Assembly (NCBI GenBank): GCA_018263115.1
Contig: JADFDC010000019.1
Coordinates: forward strand, 1-41,852
Source of the DNA: Thiobacillus sp.
Lineage (GTDB): Bacteria; Pseudomonadota; Gammaproteobacteria; Burkholderiales; Thiobacillaceae
Reading direction: 5' to 3'
Length of the DNA stretch: 41,852 bases
Part shown: positions 7,183-17,032 of the stretch, in pieces
Numbering within the stretch: position 1 is the stretch's first letter
Layout: the number at the start of each line of letters is the position of its first letter
Position numbers and translations under genes: made by a program
Notes under the pieces: generated by a model
Told to the model about the DNA's origin: nothing
What the model saw: the letters and a program-made list of their open reading frames with translations, nothing else
Databases searched by the model: none

Positions 7183-7981
7183 TGAGCCAGCATTTTAATT
7201 TATCCGCCCAGCCATTGTCTGGCCAGACTGTGTTTTCCAGTTTTTCGACCCGCCAGATTCCGATCAGGCTGTTGCACAACAAAATTTGATCTGACTGGAG
7301 AAGCCGTTCTGGTGAAATGGCTTCAGTCTTTACGGATTGCCCATGTTTAGCCGCGGCACGCAGCAAGCGGGCACGTGCCACGCCAGCAACGCCGCAGTTT
7401 GAAAGGTCTGGTGTAACAAGCGTATCTTTTTCGATCATGAACAGGTTGGTCATGGTGCCGCCAATCACCTGTCCTGCCTCGTTCATCAACAGTCCTTCGG
7501 CGATTGCCGGATCATTCCATTCCGAACGCGCCAGCACGTTCTCCAGACGGTTGAGATGCTTGATCCCCGCCAGCCGGGGTTGACGGGACAGCCTCAGGTT
7601 GCACCAGCGGGCTTCAACAGGGCCTTCAATCATGTGACTGCCCACGAAGCCCATCACGATCCGGGTGGAGCTTGCATCGGGAGAAGTTCTGTAGCCCCGC
7701 TGCCCCACTCCGCGCGTGATGATGATTTTGATGACACCAATGCCTTGCATCGAAGCCACGCTATCTGCTTCAGCCTTCAACAAGGGTTCCGCCGGACAAT
7801 GGATTCCAAGAACCTGGCAATCGTCAGAGAGCTTCCGGTATTGATCATTCCACCAGCGTAACTGCCCGGAATCTGCTTTCAGCGTGCGAAAAATACCGTC
7901 CCCATATTGCAGGCCGCGATCCATCACATTGAGGCTGTCAGCAAGTTCTCCGTTGACGATAATCAAACCTTCACCCTTCAC
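7169..7981 (-). CDS. pabC: Aminodeoxychorismate lyase (PLP class IV)
   Basis: 270 residues. Releases pyruvate from 4-amino-4-deoxychorismate to give p-aminobenzoate for folate. Class IV fold features are present: LQYGDGIFRTLK near the N-terminus, AGIKHLNRLENVLAR with the PLP-binding Lys, a Glu-containing EAGQVIGGTMTNLF and a GVAGVAR segment. It overlaps pabB by 11 bp and mltG by 14 bp, so it is part of one transcript. The alternative, D-amino-acid or branched-chain aminotransferase, is disfavoured by context beside pabB. Confidence 0.92.
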   Translation of the reverse strand: MKGEGLIIVNGELADSLNVMDRGLQYGDGIFRTLKADSGQLRWWNDQYRKLSDDCQVLGIHCPAEPLLKAEADSVASMQGIGVIKIIITRGVGQRGYRTSPDASSTRIVMGFVGSHMIEGPVEARWCNLRLSRQPRLAGIKHLNRLENVLARSEWNDPAIAEGLLMNEAGQVIGGTMTNLFMIEKDTLVTPDLSNCGVAGVARARLLRAAAKHGQSVKTEAISPERLLQSDQILLCNSLIGIWRVEKLENTVWPDNGWADKLKCWLNEDH

Positions 7982-9284
7982 TCAATGCGTTCAGCAATCC
8001 CTTAGCCTTGGCGCGCGTTTCGGCAAGCTCCCTGTCAGGATCGGAATCCGCGACAATTCCTGCGCCTGTTCTGAACCACGCCTGACAGTCTTTTAACAGA
8101 AAACTCCGGATCAGGATGTTCATGTCCAGCGTGCCGTCCAGATTCACATAACCCAGGCTGCCGGTATAGGTGTGACGTGGCGTGTACTCCAGTTCGCGAA
8201 TGATTTGCATGGTGCGAACCTTCGGACATCCGGTGATTGTCCCGCCGGGGAAAACCGATTTCGTGAGTTCAAACAGACTGACATCTGATTTCAGCTGGCC
8301 GATTACGGTGGATTCCAGATGATGCACATGCGCATAACTCGTCAGTTCCATCAGTGCCTCGACCTTTACGCTGCCCGTTTCGCAGACGCGACCCAGATCG
8401 TTTCGCTCCAGGTCCACCAGCATGATGTGTTCCGCGCGTTCCTTGGGATGCGCCGCCAGTATTGCCTTCAACGTGTTATCTTCTTCGGATGTGGCACCGC
8501 GAGGATGCGTCCCGGCAATGGGGCGAGTGAGCAGTTTTCCGCCCGATTCAAGTTTAACTAGCCGTTCGGGCGAAGAACTGACGATCGACCAATCGCCGGT
8601 TTCCACAACGGCCGAGAATGGCGCGGGGTTGCGGTTGCGAAGCTGCCTGTAAAGCGTCACCGGAGAAACCTGCCGTGAAAAATCCGCCAGCCAGCCTCGC
8701 GAAAGATTGACCTGAAAAACATCCCCCTCGCGGATATACGTTTTGATCCGGGAGATGCCATGCAGGAAAGTTTCCGGGCTGTCTTCAGTCAGCCTGTATT
8801 CAGGCAGCCTGTTTTCCGGCAACGCGGGACAGGCAAGCAAGTCCGCTTTCATGCGATCCAGCAATGCTTCCTGTCCGGTTTCACTCATCAGCCAGGTTTG
8901 CCGATGCTGATGGTCGATCAGGATGGCGGCGGGAATCCTCAGCGCCCATGCGAGCGGAAATCCTGACGTGTCGGACGCGACCCCCACTGTGGGTTCAAAC
9001 AGTCCACCCAGTTCATAACTCAATGCCAGCAGCCAGCCGCCTGTGAACGGCAAGTAGGTGTCAGGATGGCCGGAATGTGAAGGCTGCGGAAGGCCGGAGA
9101 AGAAAGCCTCCGCCAGTTGAGTTGACGCACCGGCAGGCAATTCCTGGGAGGCTTGCGGATATGCAAACAGGATGTCCCAACCGCTGCCGCCGCCTGTGCA
9201 AAACAAGGCGGGATAATGCTCCGGCCAGGTTGCCTTTAATGCCAGGAGATCTGGCTGTGTACCAGACCATTCAAGTGCGTTCAC
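7971..9284 (-). CDS. pabB: Aminodeoxychorismate synthase component I
   Basis: 437 residues, starting at GTG 9284. Converts chorismate plus ammonia to 4-amino-4-deoxychorismate. The C-terminal chorismate-binding domain shows IKTYIREGDVFQVNLSR, SSSPERLVKLE, RPIAGTHPRGAT, ERAEHIMLVDLERNDLGRVC, SVFPGGTITGCPKVR and GAGIVADSDPDRE. These are common to PabB and TrpE; the TrpE alternative is less likely because pabC follows directly. It sits between fabF and pabC, an arrangement found in many betaproteobacteria, whereas E. coli has pabC alone here. No fused glutaminase domain. Confidence 0.93.
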   Translation of the reverse strand: MNALEWSGTQPDLLALKATWPEHYPALFCTGGGSGWDILFAYPQASQELPAGASTQLAEAFFSGLPQPSHSGHPDTYLPFTGGWLLALSYELGGLFEPTVGVASDTSGFPLAWALRIPAAILIDHQHRQTWLMSETGQEALLDRMKADLLACPALPENRLPEYRLTEDSPETFLHGISRIKTYIREGDVFQVNLSRGWLADFSRQVSPVTLYRQLRNRNPAPFSAVVETGDWSIVSSSPERLVKLESGGKLLTRPIAGTHPRGATSEEDNTLKAILAAHPKERAEHIMLVDLERNDLGRVCETGSVKVEALMELTSYAHVHHLESTVIGQLKSDVSLFELTKSVFPGGTITGCPKVRTMQIIRELEYTPRHTYTGSLGYVNLDGTLDMNILIRSFLLKDCQAWFRTGAGIVADSDPDRELAETRAKAKGLLNALSEG

Positions 9285-9293
9285 TTGCGGCGA

Positions 9294-10526
9294 TTAGACT
9301 CGCTTGAAAACCAGGCTGCCGTTGGTGCCGCCAAAACCGAAATTGTTCTTCAGGGCGGCGTCGATCTTCATTTCCCGCGCCGTGTTGGCGCAGTAATCCA
9401 GATCGCATTCGGGATCCTGCTCGAAGATGTTGGCGGTTGGCGGCGAAATCTGGTGATGAACCGCCAGCACCGAGAATACTGACTCGATCCCGCCCGCACC
9501 ACCCAGAAGATGGCCAGTCATGGATTTGGTGGAATTGACCACCAGCTTGTATGCCGCATCGCCCAGGGCAAGCTTGATGGCGTCGGTTTCGTTCTTGTCG
9601 CCCAGGGGCGTCGATGTGCCGTGTGCATTGATGTATTGCACACTATCCGTGTTCAATCCGGCATCTTTCAGCGCATTCAGCATGGACCGCCTCGGGCCAT
9701 CGGTGCTGGGCGCGGTCATGTGGTAGGCATCGCCGCTCATGCCAAAGCCGGCGACTTCGGCATAGATTTTTGCCCCACGCTTTTTTGCATGTTCGTACTC
9801 TTCAAGCACCATCACGCCAGCGCCTTCGCCCAGCACGAAACCATCACGGCCCTTGTCCCAGGGACGACTGGCCGTGGCGGGATCGTCATTGCGGGTTGAA
9901 AGCGCGCGCGCGGCCGCAAAACCGCCCACACCCAATTCTGAAACCGCGCATTCGGCACCGCCGCAAACCATCACATCGGCATCGCCATACTGGATCGTGC
10001 GCGCGGAAAGCCCGATGGCATGAAGTCCAGTCGTGCATGCTGTGACAACCGCCAGATTTGGTCCCTTGATTCCGTACATGATGGACAGGTTGCCTGAAAT
10101 CATGTTGATGATGGAACCAGGAATAAAAAACGGCGAAATCTTGCGTGGCCCGGATTCACGCAACAGGTCATGCGTTTCCTCGATCAGCGGCAATCCGCCG
10201 ATACCGGAACCGATGTTGATGCCGATGCGTTCCGCATTGGACTCGGTCACTTCCAGCCCTGAATCGCGGATGGCCTGAATTCCCGCCGCCATGCCGAACT
10301 GGATGAAAATATCCATGCGGCGGGCTTCCTTGGGATTCAGGTATTGATCGACATCAAAGCCTTTAACCTCGCCCGCAATGTGCGAAGCGAAGGGGGTGGG
10401 ATCGAAACGGGTGATGCGGGCAATGCCGGAGCGTCCCGCAACCAGATTTTCCCAGGCTTCAGGAATGGTATTGCCGACCGGGGAAATGATCCCCAGGCCG
10501 GTAATCACGACTCTGCGTTTTGACAA
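9294..10526 (-). CDS. fabF: 3-oxoacyl-ACP synthase II (beta-ketoacyl synthase)
   Basis: 410 residues. Condenses malonyl-ACP with acyl-ACP in fatty acid elongation. Thiolase-fold catalytic triad: C164 in [13 protein letters not shown], His in [11 protein letters not shown] and His in [14 protein letters not shown]. The [10 protein letters not shown] opening fixes the start at 10526, where the codon is TTG; no ATG is available nearby. Upstream, TCTCGGGAGAAA occurs twice (near 10535 and 10556), so the acpP-fabF gap holds a small direct repeat. Follows acpP as in the classical fab cluster. Confidence 0.96.
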   Translation of the reverse strand: MSKRRVVITGLGIISPVGNTIPEAWENLVAGRSGIARITRFDPTPFASHIAGEVKGFDVDQYLNPKEARRMDIFIQFGMAAGIQAIRDSGLEVTESNAERIGINIGSGIGGLPLIEETHDLLRESGPRKISPFFIPGSIINMISGNLSIMYGIKGPNLAVVTACTTGLHAIGLSARTIQYGDADVMVCGGAECAVSELGVGGFAAARALSTRNDDPATASRPWDKGRDGFVLGEGAGVMVLEEYEHAKKRGAKIYAEVAGFGMSGDAYHMTAPSTDGPRRSMLNALKDAGLNTDSVQYINAHGTSTPLGDKNETDAIKLALGDAAYKLVVNSTKSMTGHLLGGAGGIESVFSVLAVHHQISPPTANIFEQDPECDLDYCANTAREMKIDAALKNNFGFGGTNGSLVFKRV

Positions 10527-10572
10527 AATGGGTCTCTCGGGAGAAAAAGAAAAGTCTCGGGAGAAATGAAGT

Positions 10573-10809
10573 TCAACCCTTGTTGTGGGCGTTGACGTAA
10601 TCGATGGCTTGCTGAACGTTGGTGATTTTTTCGGCTTCCTCGTCGGGAATTTCGCAACCGAATTCTTCTTCCAGCGCCATTACCAGCTCCACCGTATCCA
10701 GGGAATCGGCGCCCAGATCGTCCACGAAGGAGGATTCATTTTTTACATCCGCTTCATTGGCGCCCAGCTGTTCCGCGACGATTTTCTTGACACGTGCTTC
10801 GATATCCAT
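10573..10809 (-). CDS. acpP: Acyl carrier protein
   Basis: 78 residues, acidic. Carries growing acyl chains on a phosphopantetheine attached to Ser36 in [19 protein letters not shown]. Helix I ([10 protein letters not shown]) and the [18 protein letters not shown]-terminal helix are intact. About 100 bp of non-coding sequence separates it from fabG, consistent with the separate promoter that acpP often has, but no clear hexamers could be assigned. Confidence 0.98.
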   Translation of the reverse strand: MDIEARVKKIVAEQLGANEADVKNESSFVDDLGADSLDTVELVMALEEEFGCEIPDEEAEKITNVQQAIDYVNAHNKG

Positions 10810-10907
10810 TGTTAGTCCTCTTTGGTTGATACACGCCTTGAGCAGGTCAAGGCGGGTGAGATTTTACCAAACTTGGAAGAAAAGCACCCAAGTCTGGCAA
10901 ACGTTAT

Positions 10908-11645
10908 TTAAATCATGTACATGCCGCCATTGACATGCAGCGTGGTGCCGGTGATGTAACCCGCCTGATCGCTCGCCAGGAATGCCACGGCATTGGCAAT
11001 ATCGTCCACCCCACCCAGCTTGCCGAGCGGGATATGCGCCAGCAGCGCTTGCCGCTGCGCATCCGGCAAGGCCTTGGTCATGTCGGTATCGATGAATCCC
11101 GGCGCCACGCAGTTGACCGTGATGTTGCGGCTGCCAACTTCACGCGCGAGCGATTTGGTAAAGCCCATGATGCCAGCCTTGGCCGCGCTGTAATTGGTCT
11201 GACCGGCATTGCCCATCGCTCCAACCACCGACGCGATGGAGATGATGCGGCCGGCGCGCGCTTTCATCATGCTCTTGATGACCGCGCGGGAAAGCCGGAA
11301 CACCGACGTGAGATTGGTTGCCATGATGTCGTCCCACTCATCGTCTTTCATGCGCATGAGCAGGTTGTCGCGGGTGATGCCTGCATTGTTCACCAGCACC
11401 GCGATGCCGCCGTACTCCTTTTCAATCGCGGCGATGACAGCCTCGACTTCCGCTGCATCCGTAACATTCAGCTTCATGCCGCGGCCCTTTGCGCCGGCTG
11501 CCTGCATATACGCAGTTATCGCTTCCGCGCCTTTGTCACTGGTTGCCGTGCCGATGACGGTCATTCCCTGCTTTGCCAGCGCCAATGCGCAAGCCTGGCC
11601 GATACCCCGGCTGGCACCCGTCACCAATGCAATCCTGCTTTCCAT
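10908..11645 (-). CDS. fabG: 3-oxoacyl-ACP reductase
   Basis: 245 residues. NADPH-dependent short-chain dehydrogenase that reduces 3-oxoacyl-ACP. Rossmann motif TGASRGIGQA at the N-terminus, NNAGITRD, the catalytic Ser in IISIASVVG and the Tyr/Lys pair in YSAAKAG, then VAPGFIDTDMT and a GTTLHVNGGMYMI ending typical of FabG. Between fabD and acpP in the standard order. Confidence 0.96.
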   Translation of the reverse strand: MESRIALVTGASRGIGQACALALAKQGMTVIGTATSDKGAEAITAYMQAAGAKGRGMKLNVTDAAEVEAVIAAIEKEYGGIAVLVNNAGITRDNLLMRMKDDEWDDIMATNLTSVFRLSRAVIKSMMKARAGRIISIASVVGAMGNAGQTNYSAAKAGIMGFTKSLAREVGSRNITVNCVAPGFIDTDMTKALPDAQRQALLAHIPLGKLGGVDDIANAVAFLASDQAGYITGTTLHVNGGMYMI

Positions 11646-11655
11646 GACGCTCTCC

Positions 11656-12573
11656 TTATCCTTTTATTGATTGCAGCGCGGCATCATCCACCAGCGCCAC
11701 GCATGGAATGTCGTTGATGCGTTTGACCAGTCCTGTCAGCACCTTGCCGGGTCCGCATTCGACACAGCGCACAATCCCCTGCCCTGCGATAGCCTGAATG
11801 GTTTCTACCCAGCGTACCGGCGAATGCAATTGTCTGGCCAGTGCATCCTTGATGGCGGCAGGTTCATTGAACGCCTGCACATCTGCATTCTGCAAAACCG
11901 GCACGGATGGCAGACGTAGATTGACTGATTCCAGATACGCGCGAAACTTTTCGGCAGCCGGTTTCATCAGCGAAGAATGTGAGGGTACCGACACAGGCAA
12001 AGACAATGCGCGCTTGGCGCCTTTTTCCTTTGCCAGGGCCATGCCCCGCTCGACCGCCGCCTTGTTGCCGGCAATCACCACCTGCCCAGGCGAATTCAGG
12101 TTGACTGGCTCCAGCACTTCGCCCCGAGCCGCTTCAGCACACACCGCGCGCACCGCATCGTCTTCCAGACCCAGGACGGCGGCCATGGCGCCCACGCCTT
12201 CCGGCACGGCATTCTGCATGGCTTCGGCACGGAATCGCGTGAGCTTGACAGCATCAGCGAAATCCAGCGCGCCAGCTGCAACCAGGGCAGCGATCTCGCC
12301 CAGGCTATGGCCTGCCATCACCGCTGGCATGACACCTGACTGACCGAGACAAACACGCCAGGTCGCAATATCCGCCGCCAGCATCGCGGGCTGGGTATAC
12401 GTGGTCTGGTTGAGTATTTCCGCGGGGCCTTCCATCACCAGTTTCCACAGATCTTCGCCAAGCGCGGCAGAAGCTTCATCGAAAGTTTGTTTGACTTCAG
12501 GATGTTGGGCCAGCCCGTTCATCATGCCTACGGATTGCGAACCCTGGCCGGGAAAAAGAAATGCTGTTTTCAT
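11656..12573 (-). CDS. fabD: Malonyl-CoA:ACP transacylase
   Basis: 305 residues. Transfers malonyl from CoA to ACP. FLFPGQGSQ start, nucleophile S90 in AGHSLGEIAAL, catalytic His in SVPSHSSLM and the C-terminal VECGPGKVLTGL motif are all present. Lies 12 bp after fabH and 10 bp before fabG, so clearly co-transcribed. Confidence 0.96.
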   Translation of the reverse strand: MKTAFLFPGQGSQSVGMMNGLAQHPEVKQTFDEASAALGEDLWKLVMEGPAEILNQTTYTQPAMLAADIATWRVCLGQSGVMPAVMAGHSLGEIAALVAAGALDFADAVKLTRFRAEAMQNAVPEGVGAMAAVLGLEDDAVRAVCAEAARGEVLEPVNLNSPGQVVIAGNKAAVERGMALAKEKGAKRALSLPVSVPSHSSLMKPAAEKFRAYLESVNLRLPSVPVLQNADVQAFNEPAAIKDALARQLHSPVRWVETIQAIAGQGIVRCVECGPGKVLTGLVKRINDIPCVALVDDAALQSIKG

Positions 12574-12585
12574 GCTAGTAATGAC

Positions 12586-13545
12586 TCAGAATTTGACGAG
12601 CGCGGAACCCCAGGTAAAGCCGCCGCCGAAGGCCTCCATCAGCAGGGTCTGGCCTCGCTTGATGCGCCCGTCTCGTACGGCTGTATCGAGTGCAAGCGGA
12701 ATGGAAGCAGCCGAAGTATTGCCATGCTGGTCTACCGTGACAACGACCCGTTCGATGGGCAACCCCAGTTTCTTACCAGTTGCCTGGATGATGCGGATAT
12801 TGGCCTGATGCGGCACCAGCCAGTCGATGTGCGACTTGTCCAGGCCGTTGGCGGCCAGAGTTTCGTCGACGATGGCATCAAGCGTATTGACCGCCATCTT
12901 GAATACGGCATTGCCCTGCATGCGCATTGCAGCCTTCTCACCGTTGCCCATGGACGGTCCGCCATCCACATACAGCAATTCCTGGTAGCGGCCATCGGCA
13001 TGAATATGCGTTGAAATGATGCCCTGCTCATCGCTGGCGGAAAGCACGACCGCGCCAGAGCCATCGCCCCACAAAATGCAGTTGCCGCGATCGGTATAGT
13101 CGGTAATCCGGGAAAGTGTTTCGGCACCAATGACCAGCGCGGTCCGCGCCTGCCCTGCCTTGATGAAATTATTGGCTGTTGCCAATGCAAAAATGAAACC
13201 GCTGCAAACCGCCTGCACATCGAATGCCGGACAGGCATTCGCAATGCCCAGCTTGGCCTGGACAATGCACGCGGTGCTGGGGAATACGCGGTCGGGCGTC
13301 GTGGTCGCGACGATCACCAGATCCACGTTCGCTGGCACAACGCCGGCGGCTTCGAGTGCCCTGCGACCCGCGGCAACCGCCAGATCGCTGGTCAGTTCGT
13401 TATCCGCCGCGACATGGCGCACGCGTATGCCTGTGCGGTCGACAATCCACTGGTCCGTGGTATCGATCATTTTTTCCAGATCGGCATTGGTCAGCAGACG
13501 TTCGGGCAGATAACTCCCCGTGCCGATGATGCGGGCATGGATCAT
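12586..13545 (-). CDS. fabH: 3-oxoacyl-ACP synthase III
   Basis: 319 residues. Starts fatty acid synthesis by condensing acetyl-CoA with malonyl-ACP. Catalytic C114 in [14 protein letters not shown], His in [11 protein letters not shown] and Asn in [10 protein letters not shown]. The [14 protein letters not shown]-terminus is standard. AAGAGGGGG upstream of ATG 13545 is a good ribosome-binding site. Unusually, 232 bp of arginine-codon-rich, palindrome-bearing sequence separates it from plsX, where these genes are normally adjacent. Confidence 0.96.
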   Translation of the reverse strand: MIHARIIGTGSYLPERLLTNADLEKMIDTTDQWIVDRTGIRVRHVAADNELTSDLAVAAGRRALEAAGVVPANVDLVIVATTTPDRVFPSTACIVQAKLGIANACPAFDVQAVCSGFIFALATANNFIKAGQARTALVIGAETLSRITDYTDRGNCILWGDGSGAVVLSASDEQGIISTHIHADGRYQELLYVDGGPSMGNGEKAAMRMQGNAVFKMAVNTLDAIVDETLAANGLDKSHIDWLVPHQANIRIIQATGKKLGLPIERVVVTVDQHGNTSAASIPLALDTAVRDGRIKRGQTLLMEAFGGGFTWGSALVKF

Positions 13546-13777
13546 GCTGCCCCCTCTTCAAGTTTCCAAGCTATATAAGGACATCTCGTCGGGGGCGTAC
13601 GGCAATCGTGGCCGGTGCGCCTGCGCAACGTTGCGCCTCGGAATGTGCGCAGTGAAGCAGGCGATGGGGGCCAAAATATAGACTGCTGGCGTAGGCTCTC
13701 GCGTGGCCTGCACTGCCCACGTACCGAGGGGCGGACGTTCCGGCCACGCTCCCGCAAGCGGGAACCCTGCTTCCTAC
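13546..13777. other. 232-bp inserted spacer between plsX and fabH with palindromes
   Basis: Sequence interrupting the plsX-fabH pair. It contains the perfect 14-bp palindrome GCGCAACGTTGCGC (13623-13636) and a CCCGC-AA-GCGGG hairpin near 13751-13762. The minus strand is open as a 79-codon frame (13781-13542) whose ATG overlaps the plsX stop and whose stop overlaps the fabH start, each as ATGA. Its product would be Arg/Pro-rich with rare codons (AGG, AGA, ATA, CTA, CGA) unlike the neighbours, so I treat it as an inserted repeat rather than a proven gene. Confidence 0.55.
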
Positions 13778-14806
13778 TCATGCCGTCTCCGCAGGTGTAT
13801 TCAATTGTTGCAACTGTTCTGAAATGCGCTTGAGCACATTGCTTCGGGCTTCTTCCATGGCTGTCTCGATAGCATGTTCAAATGAAAAACGGTCCGCGCT
13901 GCCATGACTCTTTACCACGATACCGCGCAGCCCAAGCAAGGTGGCGCCATTATACCGGCGCGGGTCAACCTGGCGCTTGAATGCGTTCATGACGGGCAGT
14001 GCCACCAGCCCGGCCAGCTTGGTCAGAAAATTGCGGCGGAATTCCTTTCTGAGCAGTGTGCCGATCATTTTGGCAATACCTTCCGAGGACTTGAGCGCCA
14101 CATTGCCGACGAAACCATCACAGACCACCACATCGGTGGTGCCTTTATAAATATCGTCGCCTTCGACATTGCCATAAAAATTGATCAAATGGCTTCCGCG
14201 AATCAACTCGGCCGTGCGCTTGACCATTTCGTTACCCTTGATTTCCTCTTCACCGATATTCAACAAACCCACACTGGGATTGGGCTTGTGACCGACCTCC
14301 GAAACCAGCATCGAACCCATCAGGGCAAACTGGAACAGGTGCTCGGGCGTGCAATCCACATTGGCACCCAGATCCAGCATCAGAACAGGACCTTTAAGGC
14401 TGGGCAGATTGGTTGCGATGGCGGGACGATCGATGCCTGGCAGGGTTTTCAGCACAAACCGGGCGGTTGCCATCAAGGCCCCGGTATTGCCGGCAGAAAC
14501 ACAGGCATCCGCTTCACCTGCTTTCACCAGGTCGATCGCCACGCGCATGGAAGAATCCTTTTTGTTGCGCAATGCCAGCGCGGGCGATTCATCCATGGCC
14601 ACAACCTCGGAGGCATGGCGGATACGCAAGCGCGGACCTGTCTTTTTGTGACGGGCTTTCAAATCGGCCTGGATGGCATCCTGGGGACCAACCAGAATGA
14701 TATTGAGATTGTCACCCCGCGCCAGACATTTCAGGGCAGCCGGAATGGTGACGTGCAGTCCGTGATCGCCACCCATGACATCGATGGCGATGGTTATTTC
14801 CCTCAT
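13778..14806 (-). CDS. plsX: Phosphate acyltransferase PlsX
   Basis: 342 residues. Makes acyl-phosphate from acyl-ACP for phosphatidic acid synthesis. Typical motifs: [69 protein letters not shown] and [17 protein letters not shown]. Preceded by rpmF as in most proteobacteria. Confidence 0.96.
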   Translation of the reverse strand: MREITIAIDVMGGDHGLHVTIPAALKCLARGDNLNIILVGPQDAIQADLKARHKKTGPRLRIRHASEVVAMDESPALALRNKKDSSMRVAIDLVKAGEADACVSAGNTGALMATARFVLKTLPGIDRPAIATNLPSLKGPVLMLDLGANVDCTPEHLFQFALMGSMLVSEVGHKPNPSVGLLNIGEEEIKGNEMVKRTAELIRGSHLINFYGNVEGDDIYKGTTDVVVCDGFVGNVALKSSEGIAKMIGTLLRKEFRRNFLTKLAGLVALPVMNAFKRQVDPRRYNGATLLGLRGIVVKSHGSADRFSFEHAIETAMEEARSNVLKRISEQLQQLNTPAETA

Positions 14807-14828
14807 CGGGTCAGGCTAGAAGTTGTGC

Positions 14829-14862
14829 GGTTGAAAACAACCCCGGCAATTTGCCGGAGTTG
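14829..14862 (-). promoter_or_regulatory. Tandem small hairpins between rpmF and plsX
   Basis: GGTTG-AAAA-CAACC (14829-14842) and CCGGCAATTTGCCGG (14843-14857) stand side by side just after the rpmF stop. On the minus strand the second hairpin comes first and is followed by GGTTGTTTT. This could give partial termination or mRNA processing that sets ribosomal protein against PlsX output. No experimental support. Confidence 0.35.
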
Positions 14863-14873
14863 TGTATGCGAAA

Positions 14874-15053
14874 TTACTCGCCCTTGCCCTTGGCCACTTT
14901 TTTCCCGCGGTAGTAACCGGAGGGAGAAACGTGGTGGCGCATATGCACTTCACCCGTGGTGGGCTCAACCGCCAGCGAGGGGGCAGTCAGGAAATCATGC
15001 GAACGGTGCATGCCCCGCTTGGATGGGGATTTCTTGTTTTGTTGAACAGCCAT
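14874..15053 (-). CDS. rpmF: 50S ribosomal protein L32
   Basis: 59 residues. Opens with [20 protein letters not shown], continues [20 protein letters not shown] and ends [18 protein letters not shown], a clear bacterial L32. It is the type without the zinc-binding Cys pairs. AAGGAG lies just upstream of ATG 15053. Position between yceD and plsX is the conserved one. Confidence 0.97.
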   Translation of the reverse strand: MAVQQNKKSPSKRGMHRSHDFLTAPSLAVEPTTGEVHMRHHVSPSGYYRGKKVAKGKGE

Positions 15054-15114
15054 TTCAAACTCCTTAGTCTTGAATATCCGCCGGCAAGGCCCGGCTAAAA
15101 TCTATTACGCTCAA

Positions 15115-15552
15115 TCATGCATCTGGCGCGACGCAAACATCATGCATTGGCACAAGCGGCAGGGTCAGTATGACTTCATCCTCAACCACACCTGCCAAAT
15201 CCAGGTTTTTGTCAGCCACCATGACTTCAACATCTTCATCCGCAAGAGCGGCTTCCAGCCTTTCGGCTTCTGCCTCGCTATTGGCCAGATAGAGCACACG
15301 GTCACTTGTAACCACGACATCAACCGGCTTCAGGCAACGCTGGCACACCATTTCCAGCCTGGCATTGACCTGGCAATGTATCTGCGGACGGCCTCGCGCA
15401 TCCTGCTGACCGCAAACCCGGTAAAACAATTCCACTTCCGGGTTCACAAACTCTTGAGCAAGTCGCTCGAAATCACCTACCATCGTATTGCCTTCCCAGC
15501 AGTGGGATTTTTCAGCAAAGTTCGACGGCGACACCACGGGACGTTCGAGCAT
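15115..15552 (-). CDS. yceD: YceD family protein (DUF177), 23S rRNA accumulation factor
   Basis: 145 residues. YceD is needed for normal 23S rRNA accumulation and is co-transcribed with rpmF. The central MVCQRCLKPVDV motif and the VVEDEVILTLPLVPMHD motif are diagnostic. The C-terminus stops soon after VPMHD, so it lacks the NPFA-type tail seen in E. coli. A promoter only about 10 bp upstream would put the transcript start almost on the start codon at 15552. An internal ATG at 15483, preceded by GGGAAGG, is an alternative start but would remove the conserved N-terminal segment. Confidence 0.9.
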   Translation of the reverse strand: MLERPVVSPSNFAEKSHCWEGNTMVGDFERLAQEFVNPEVELFYRVCGQQDARGRPQIHCQVNARLEMVCQRCLKPVDVVVTSDRVLYLANSEAEAERLEAALADEDVEVMVADKNLDLAGVVEDEVILTLPLVPMHDVCVAPDA

Positions 15553-15561
15553 AAGCGGGCA

Positions 15562-15590
15562 ATTTTATGATTTTTCAGTCATTTTGTCAA
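15562..15590 (-). promoter_or_regulatory. Sigma70-type promoter for the yceD-rpmF-plsX-fab operon
   Basis: On the minus strand, TTGACA (15590-15585) and TAAAAT (15567-15562) are separated by exactly 17 bases. The predicted start is near 15555, just before yceD. It sits in the divergent gap with the pyruvate carboxylase gene. Confidence 0.7.
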
Positions 15591-15613
15591 AGAATGCAGG
15601 CGGGAAGATTGCA

Positions 15614-17032
15614 GTGATCAAGAAAATACTGGTCGCCAACCGGGGGGAAATCGCGGTGCGCATCATACGCGCCTGTGCCGAACTGGGCATTGAATCCGCC
15701 GCGATCTACACCGATGCCGACCGCCATGCCCTGCACGTCAAGAAGGCTGACGAGGCTTATCATATTGGCAAAGACCCGCTGGCGGGCTATCTCAACCCCC
15801 ATCACCTGGTGAATCTGGCCGCCGCGTCAGGCTGCGATGCGCTCCACCCAGGCTATGGTCTGCTTTCCGAAAACCCGCTGTTCGCGGAAGTCTGCGCCAA
15901 GCGCGGCATCATATTCATCGGACCCGATGCCGGTCTTATCCGCCAGATGGGCGACAAAATCCAGGCGCGCCAGGCCATGATCAAGGCTGGCATCCCGGTG
16001 GTGCCGGGCTCGGACCACAATCTGGAAAATCTGGAGGAAGCGCGGACCCTTGCGGCCGAAATCGGCTATCCGGTCATGCTCAAGGCCACCAATGGCGGCG
16101 GCGGCAGGGGCATCCGCCGGTGCGACAGCGACGAGGAGCTCATTCGCAATTATGAACGGGTGGTTTCAGAAGCCACCAAGGCCTTTGGCAAACCTGAAGT
16201 GTTTGTCGAAAAATGCGTGGTCAACCCCAAGCACATCGAAGTCCAGGTGCTGGCCGATACCCAGGGCAATACCATCCACCTTTTCGAGCGTGACTGTTCC
16301 ATCCAGCGCCGTAACCAGAAACTGATCGAAATCGCGCCCTCACCCCAGCTCACCGAGTCACAGCGGCAATACATCGGCAAGCTTGCCGTTCAGGCCGCGC
16401 GGGCAGTAGGTTATGTGAACGCCGGCACGGTCGAATTTCTGCTGGATCAGGACAACCAGTTCTATTTCATGGAAATGAACACGCGTCTGCAGGTGGAGCA
16501 CACCATCACCGAAAGCATTACCGGCGTGGATATTGTTCAGGAACAGATTCGCATCGCGGATGGTTTGCCGCTGCAATACAAGCAGGAAGACATCGCCCAC
16601 CGGGGCTTCGCCATAGAATTCCGCATCAACGCGGAAGACCCCAGGAACGATTTCCTGCCCAGCTTCGGGCGGATTACCCGCTACTATTCTCCCGGCGGCC
16701 CGGGTGTGAGGGTCGATGCCGCCATGTATACCGATTACGTGATTCCGCCCTATTTTGATTCCCTCTGCGCCAAGCTGACCGTGTGGAATCTGTCATGGCA
16801 GGGTGTCATTGAACGTGCCCGCCGCACCTTGTCCGACATGGTCGTTTATGGCGTCAAAACCACCATTCCCTATTATCAGGAAATTTTGAAGCATCCGGAC
16901 TTCCGCAGCGGCAGTTTCAACACAGGCTTTGTGGAAAGCCACCCGGAATTGACGAATTACGAAGAACGCAAGCCGCCCGAAGTACTCGCGGCAGCGGTTG
17001 CGGCAGCGATTGCTGCCTATCAGGGATTATGA
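15614..17032 (+). CDS. pycA: Pyruvate carboxylase subunit A (biotin carboxylase)
   Basis: 472 residues from GTG 15614, chosen because the conserved IKKILVANRGEIAVRIIRA opening begins there and AGGCGGGA lies upstream; the frame is open to 15488. ATP-dependent carboxylation of the biotin on the partner subunit. ATP-grasp signatures include HPGYGLLSENP, KATNGGGGRGIRRC, EKCVVNPKHIEVQVLAD, FERDCSIQRRNQK and FMEMNTRLQVEH. An acetyl-CoA carboxylase AccC assignment is less likely, because the downstream gene is a carboxyltransferase with a biotinyl domain. Together they would form an anaplerotic pyruvate carboxylase of the split (subunit A/B) kind. Confidence 0.9.
   Translation: MIKKILVANRGEIAVRIIRACAELGIESAAIYTDADRHALHVKKADEAYHIGKDPLAGYLNPHHLVNLAAASGCDALHPGYGLLSENPLFAEVCAKRGIIFIGPDAGLIRQMGDKIQARQAMIKAGIPVVPGSDHNLENLEEARTLAAEIGYPVMLKATNGGGGRGIRRCDSDEELIRNYERVVSEATKAFGKPEVFVEKCVVNPKHIEVQVLADTQGNTIHLFERDCSIQRRNQKLIEIAPSPQLTESQRQYIGKLAVQAARAVGYVNAGTVEFLLDQDNQFYFMEMNTRLQVEHTITESITGVDIVQEQIRIADGLPLQYKQEDIAHRGFAIEFRINAEDPRNDFLPSFGRITRYYSPGGPGVRVDAAMYTDYVIPPYFDSLCAKLTVWNLSWQGVIERARRTLSDMVVYGVKTTIPYYQEILKHPDFRSGSFNTGFVESHPELTNYEERKPPEVLAAAVAAAIAAYQGL

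Noticed and set aside
13542-13781. 79-aa minus-strand ORF as a real gene in the fab operon
   Set aside because: Arg/Pro-rich, rare codons, no recognisable motif and no ribosome-binding site of its own beyond coupling; kept only as an inserted spacer.
15488-15613. Upstream ATG start for pyruvate carboxylase subunit A
   Set aside because: It would overlap the divergent yceD gene and its promoter; conserved sequence starts at GTG 15614.
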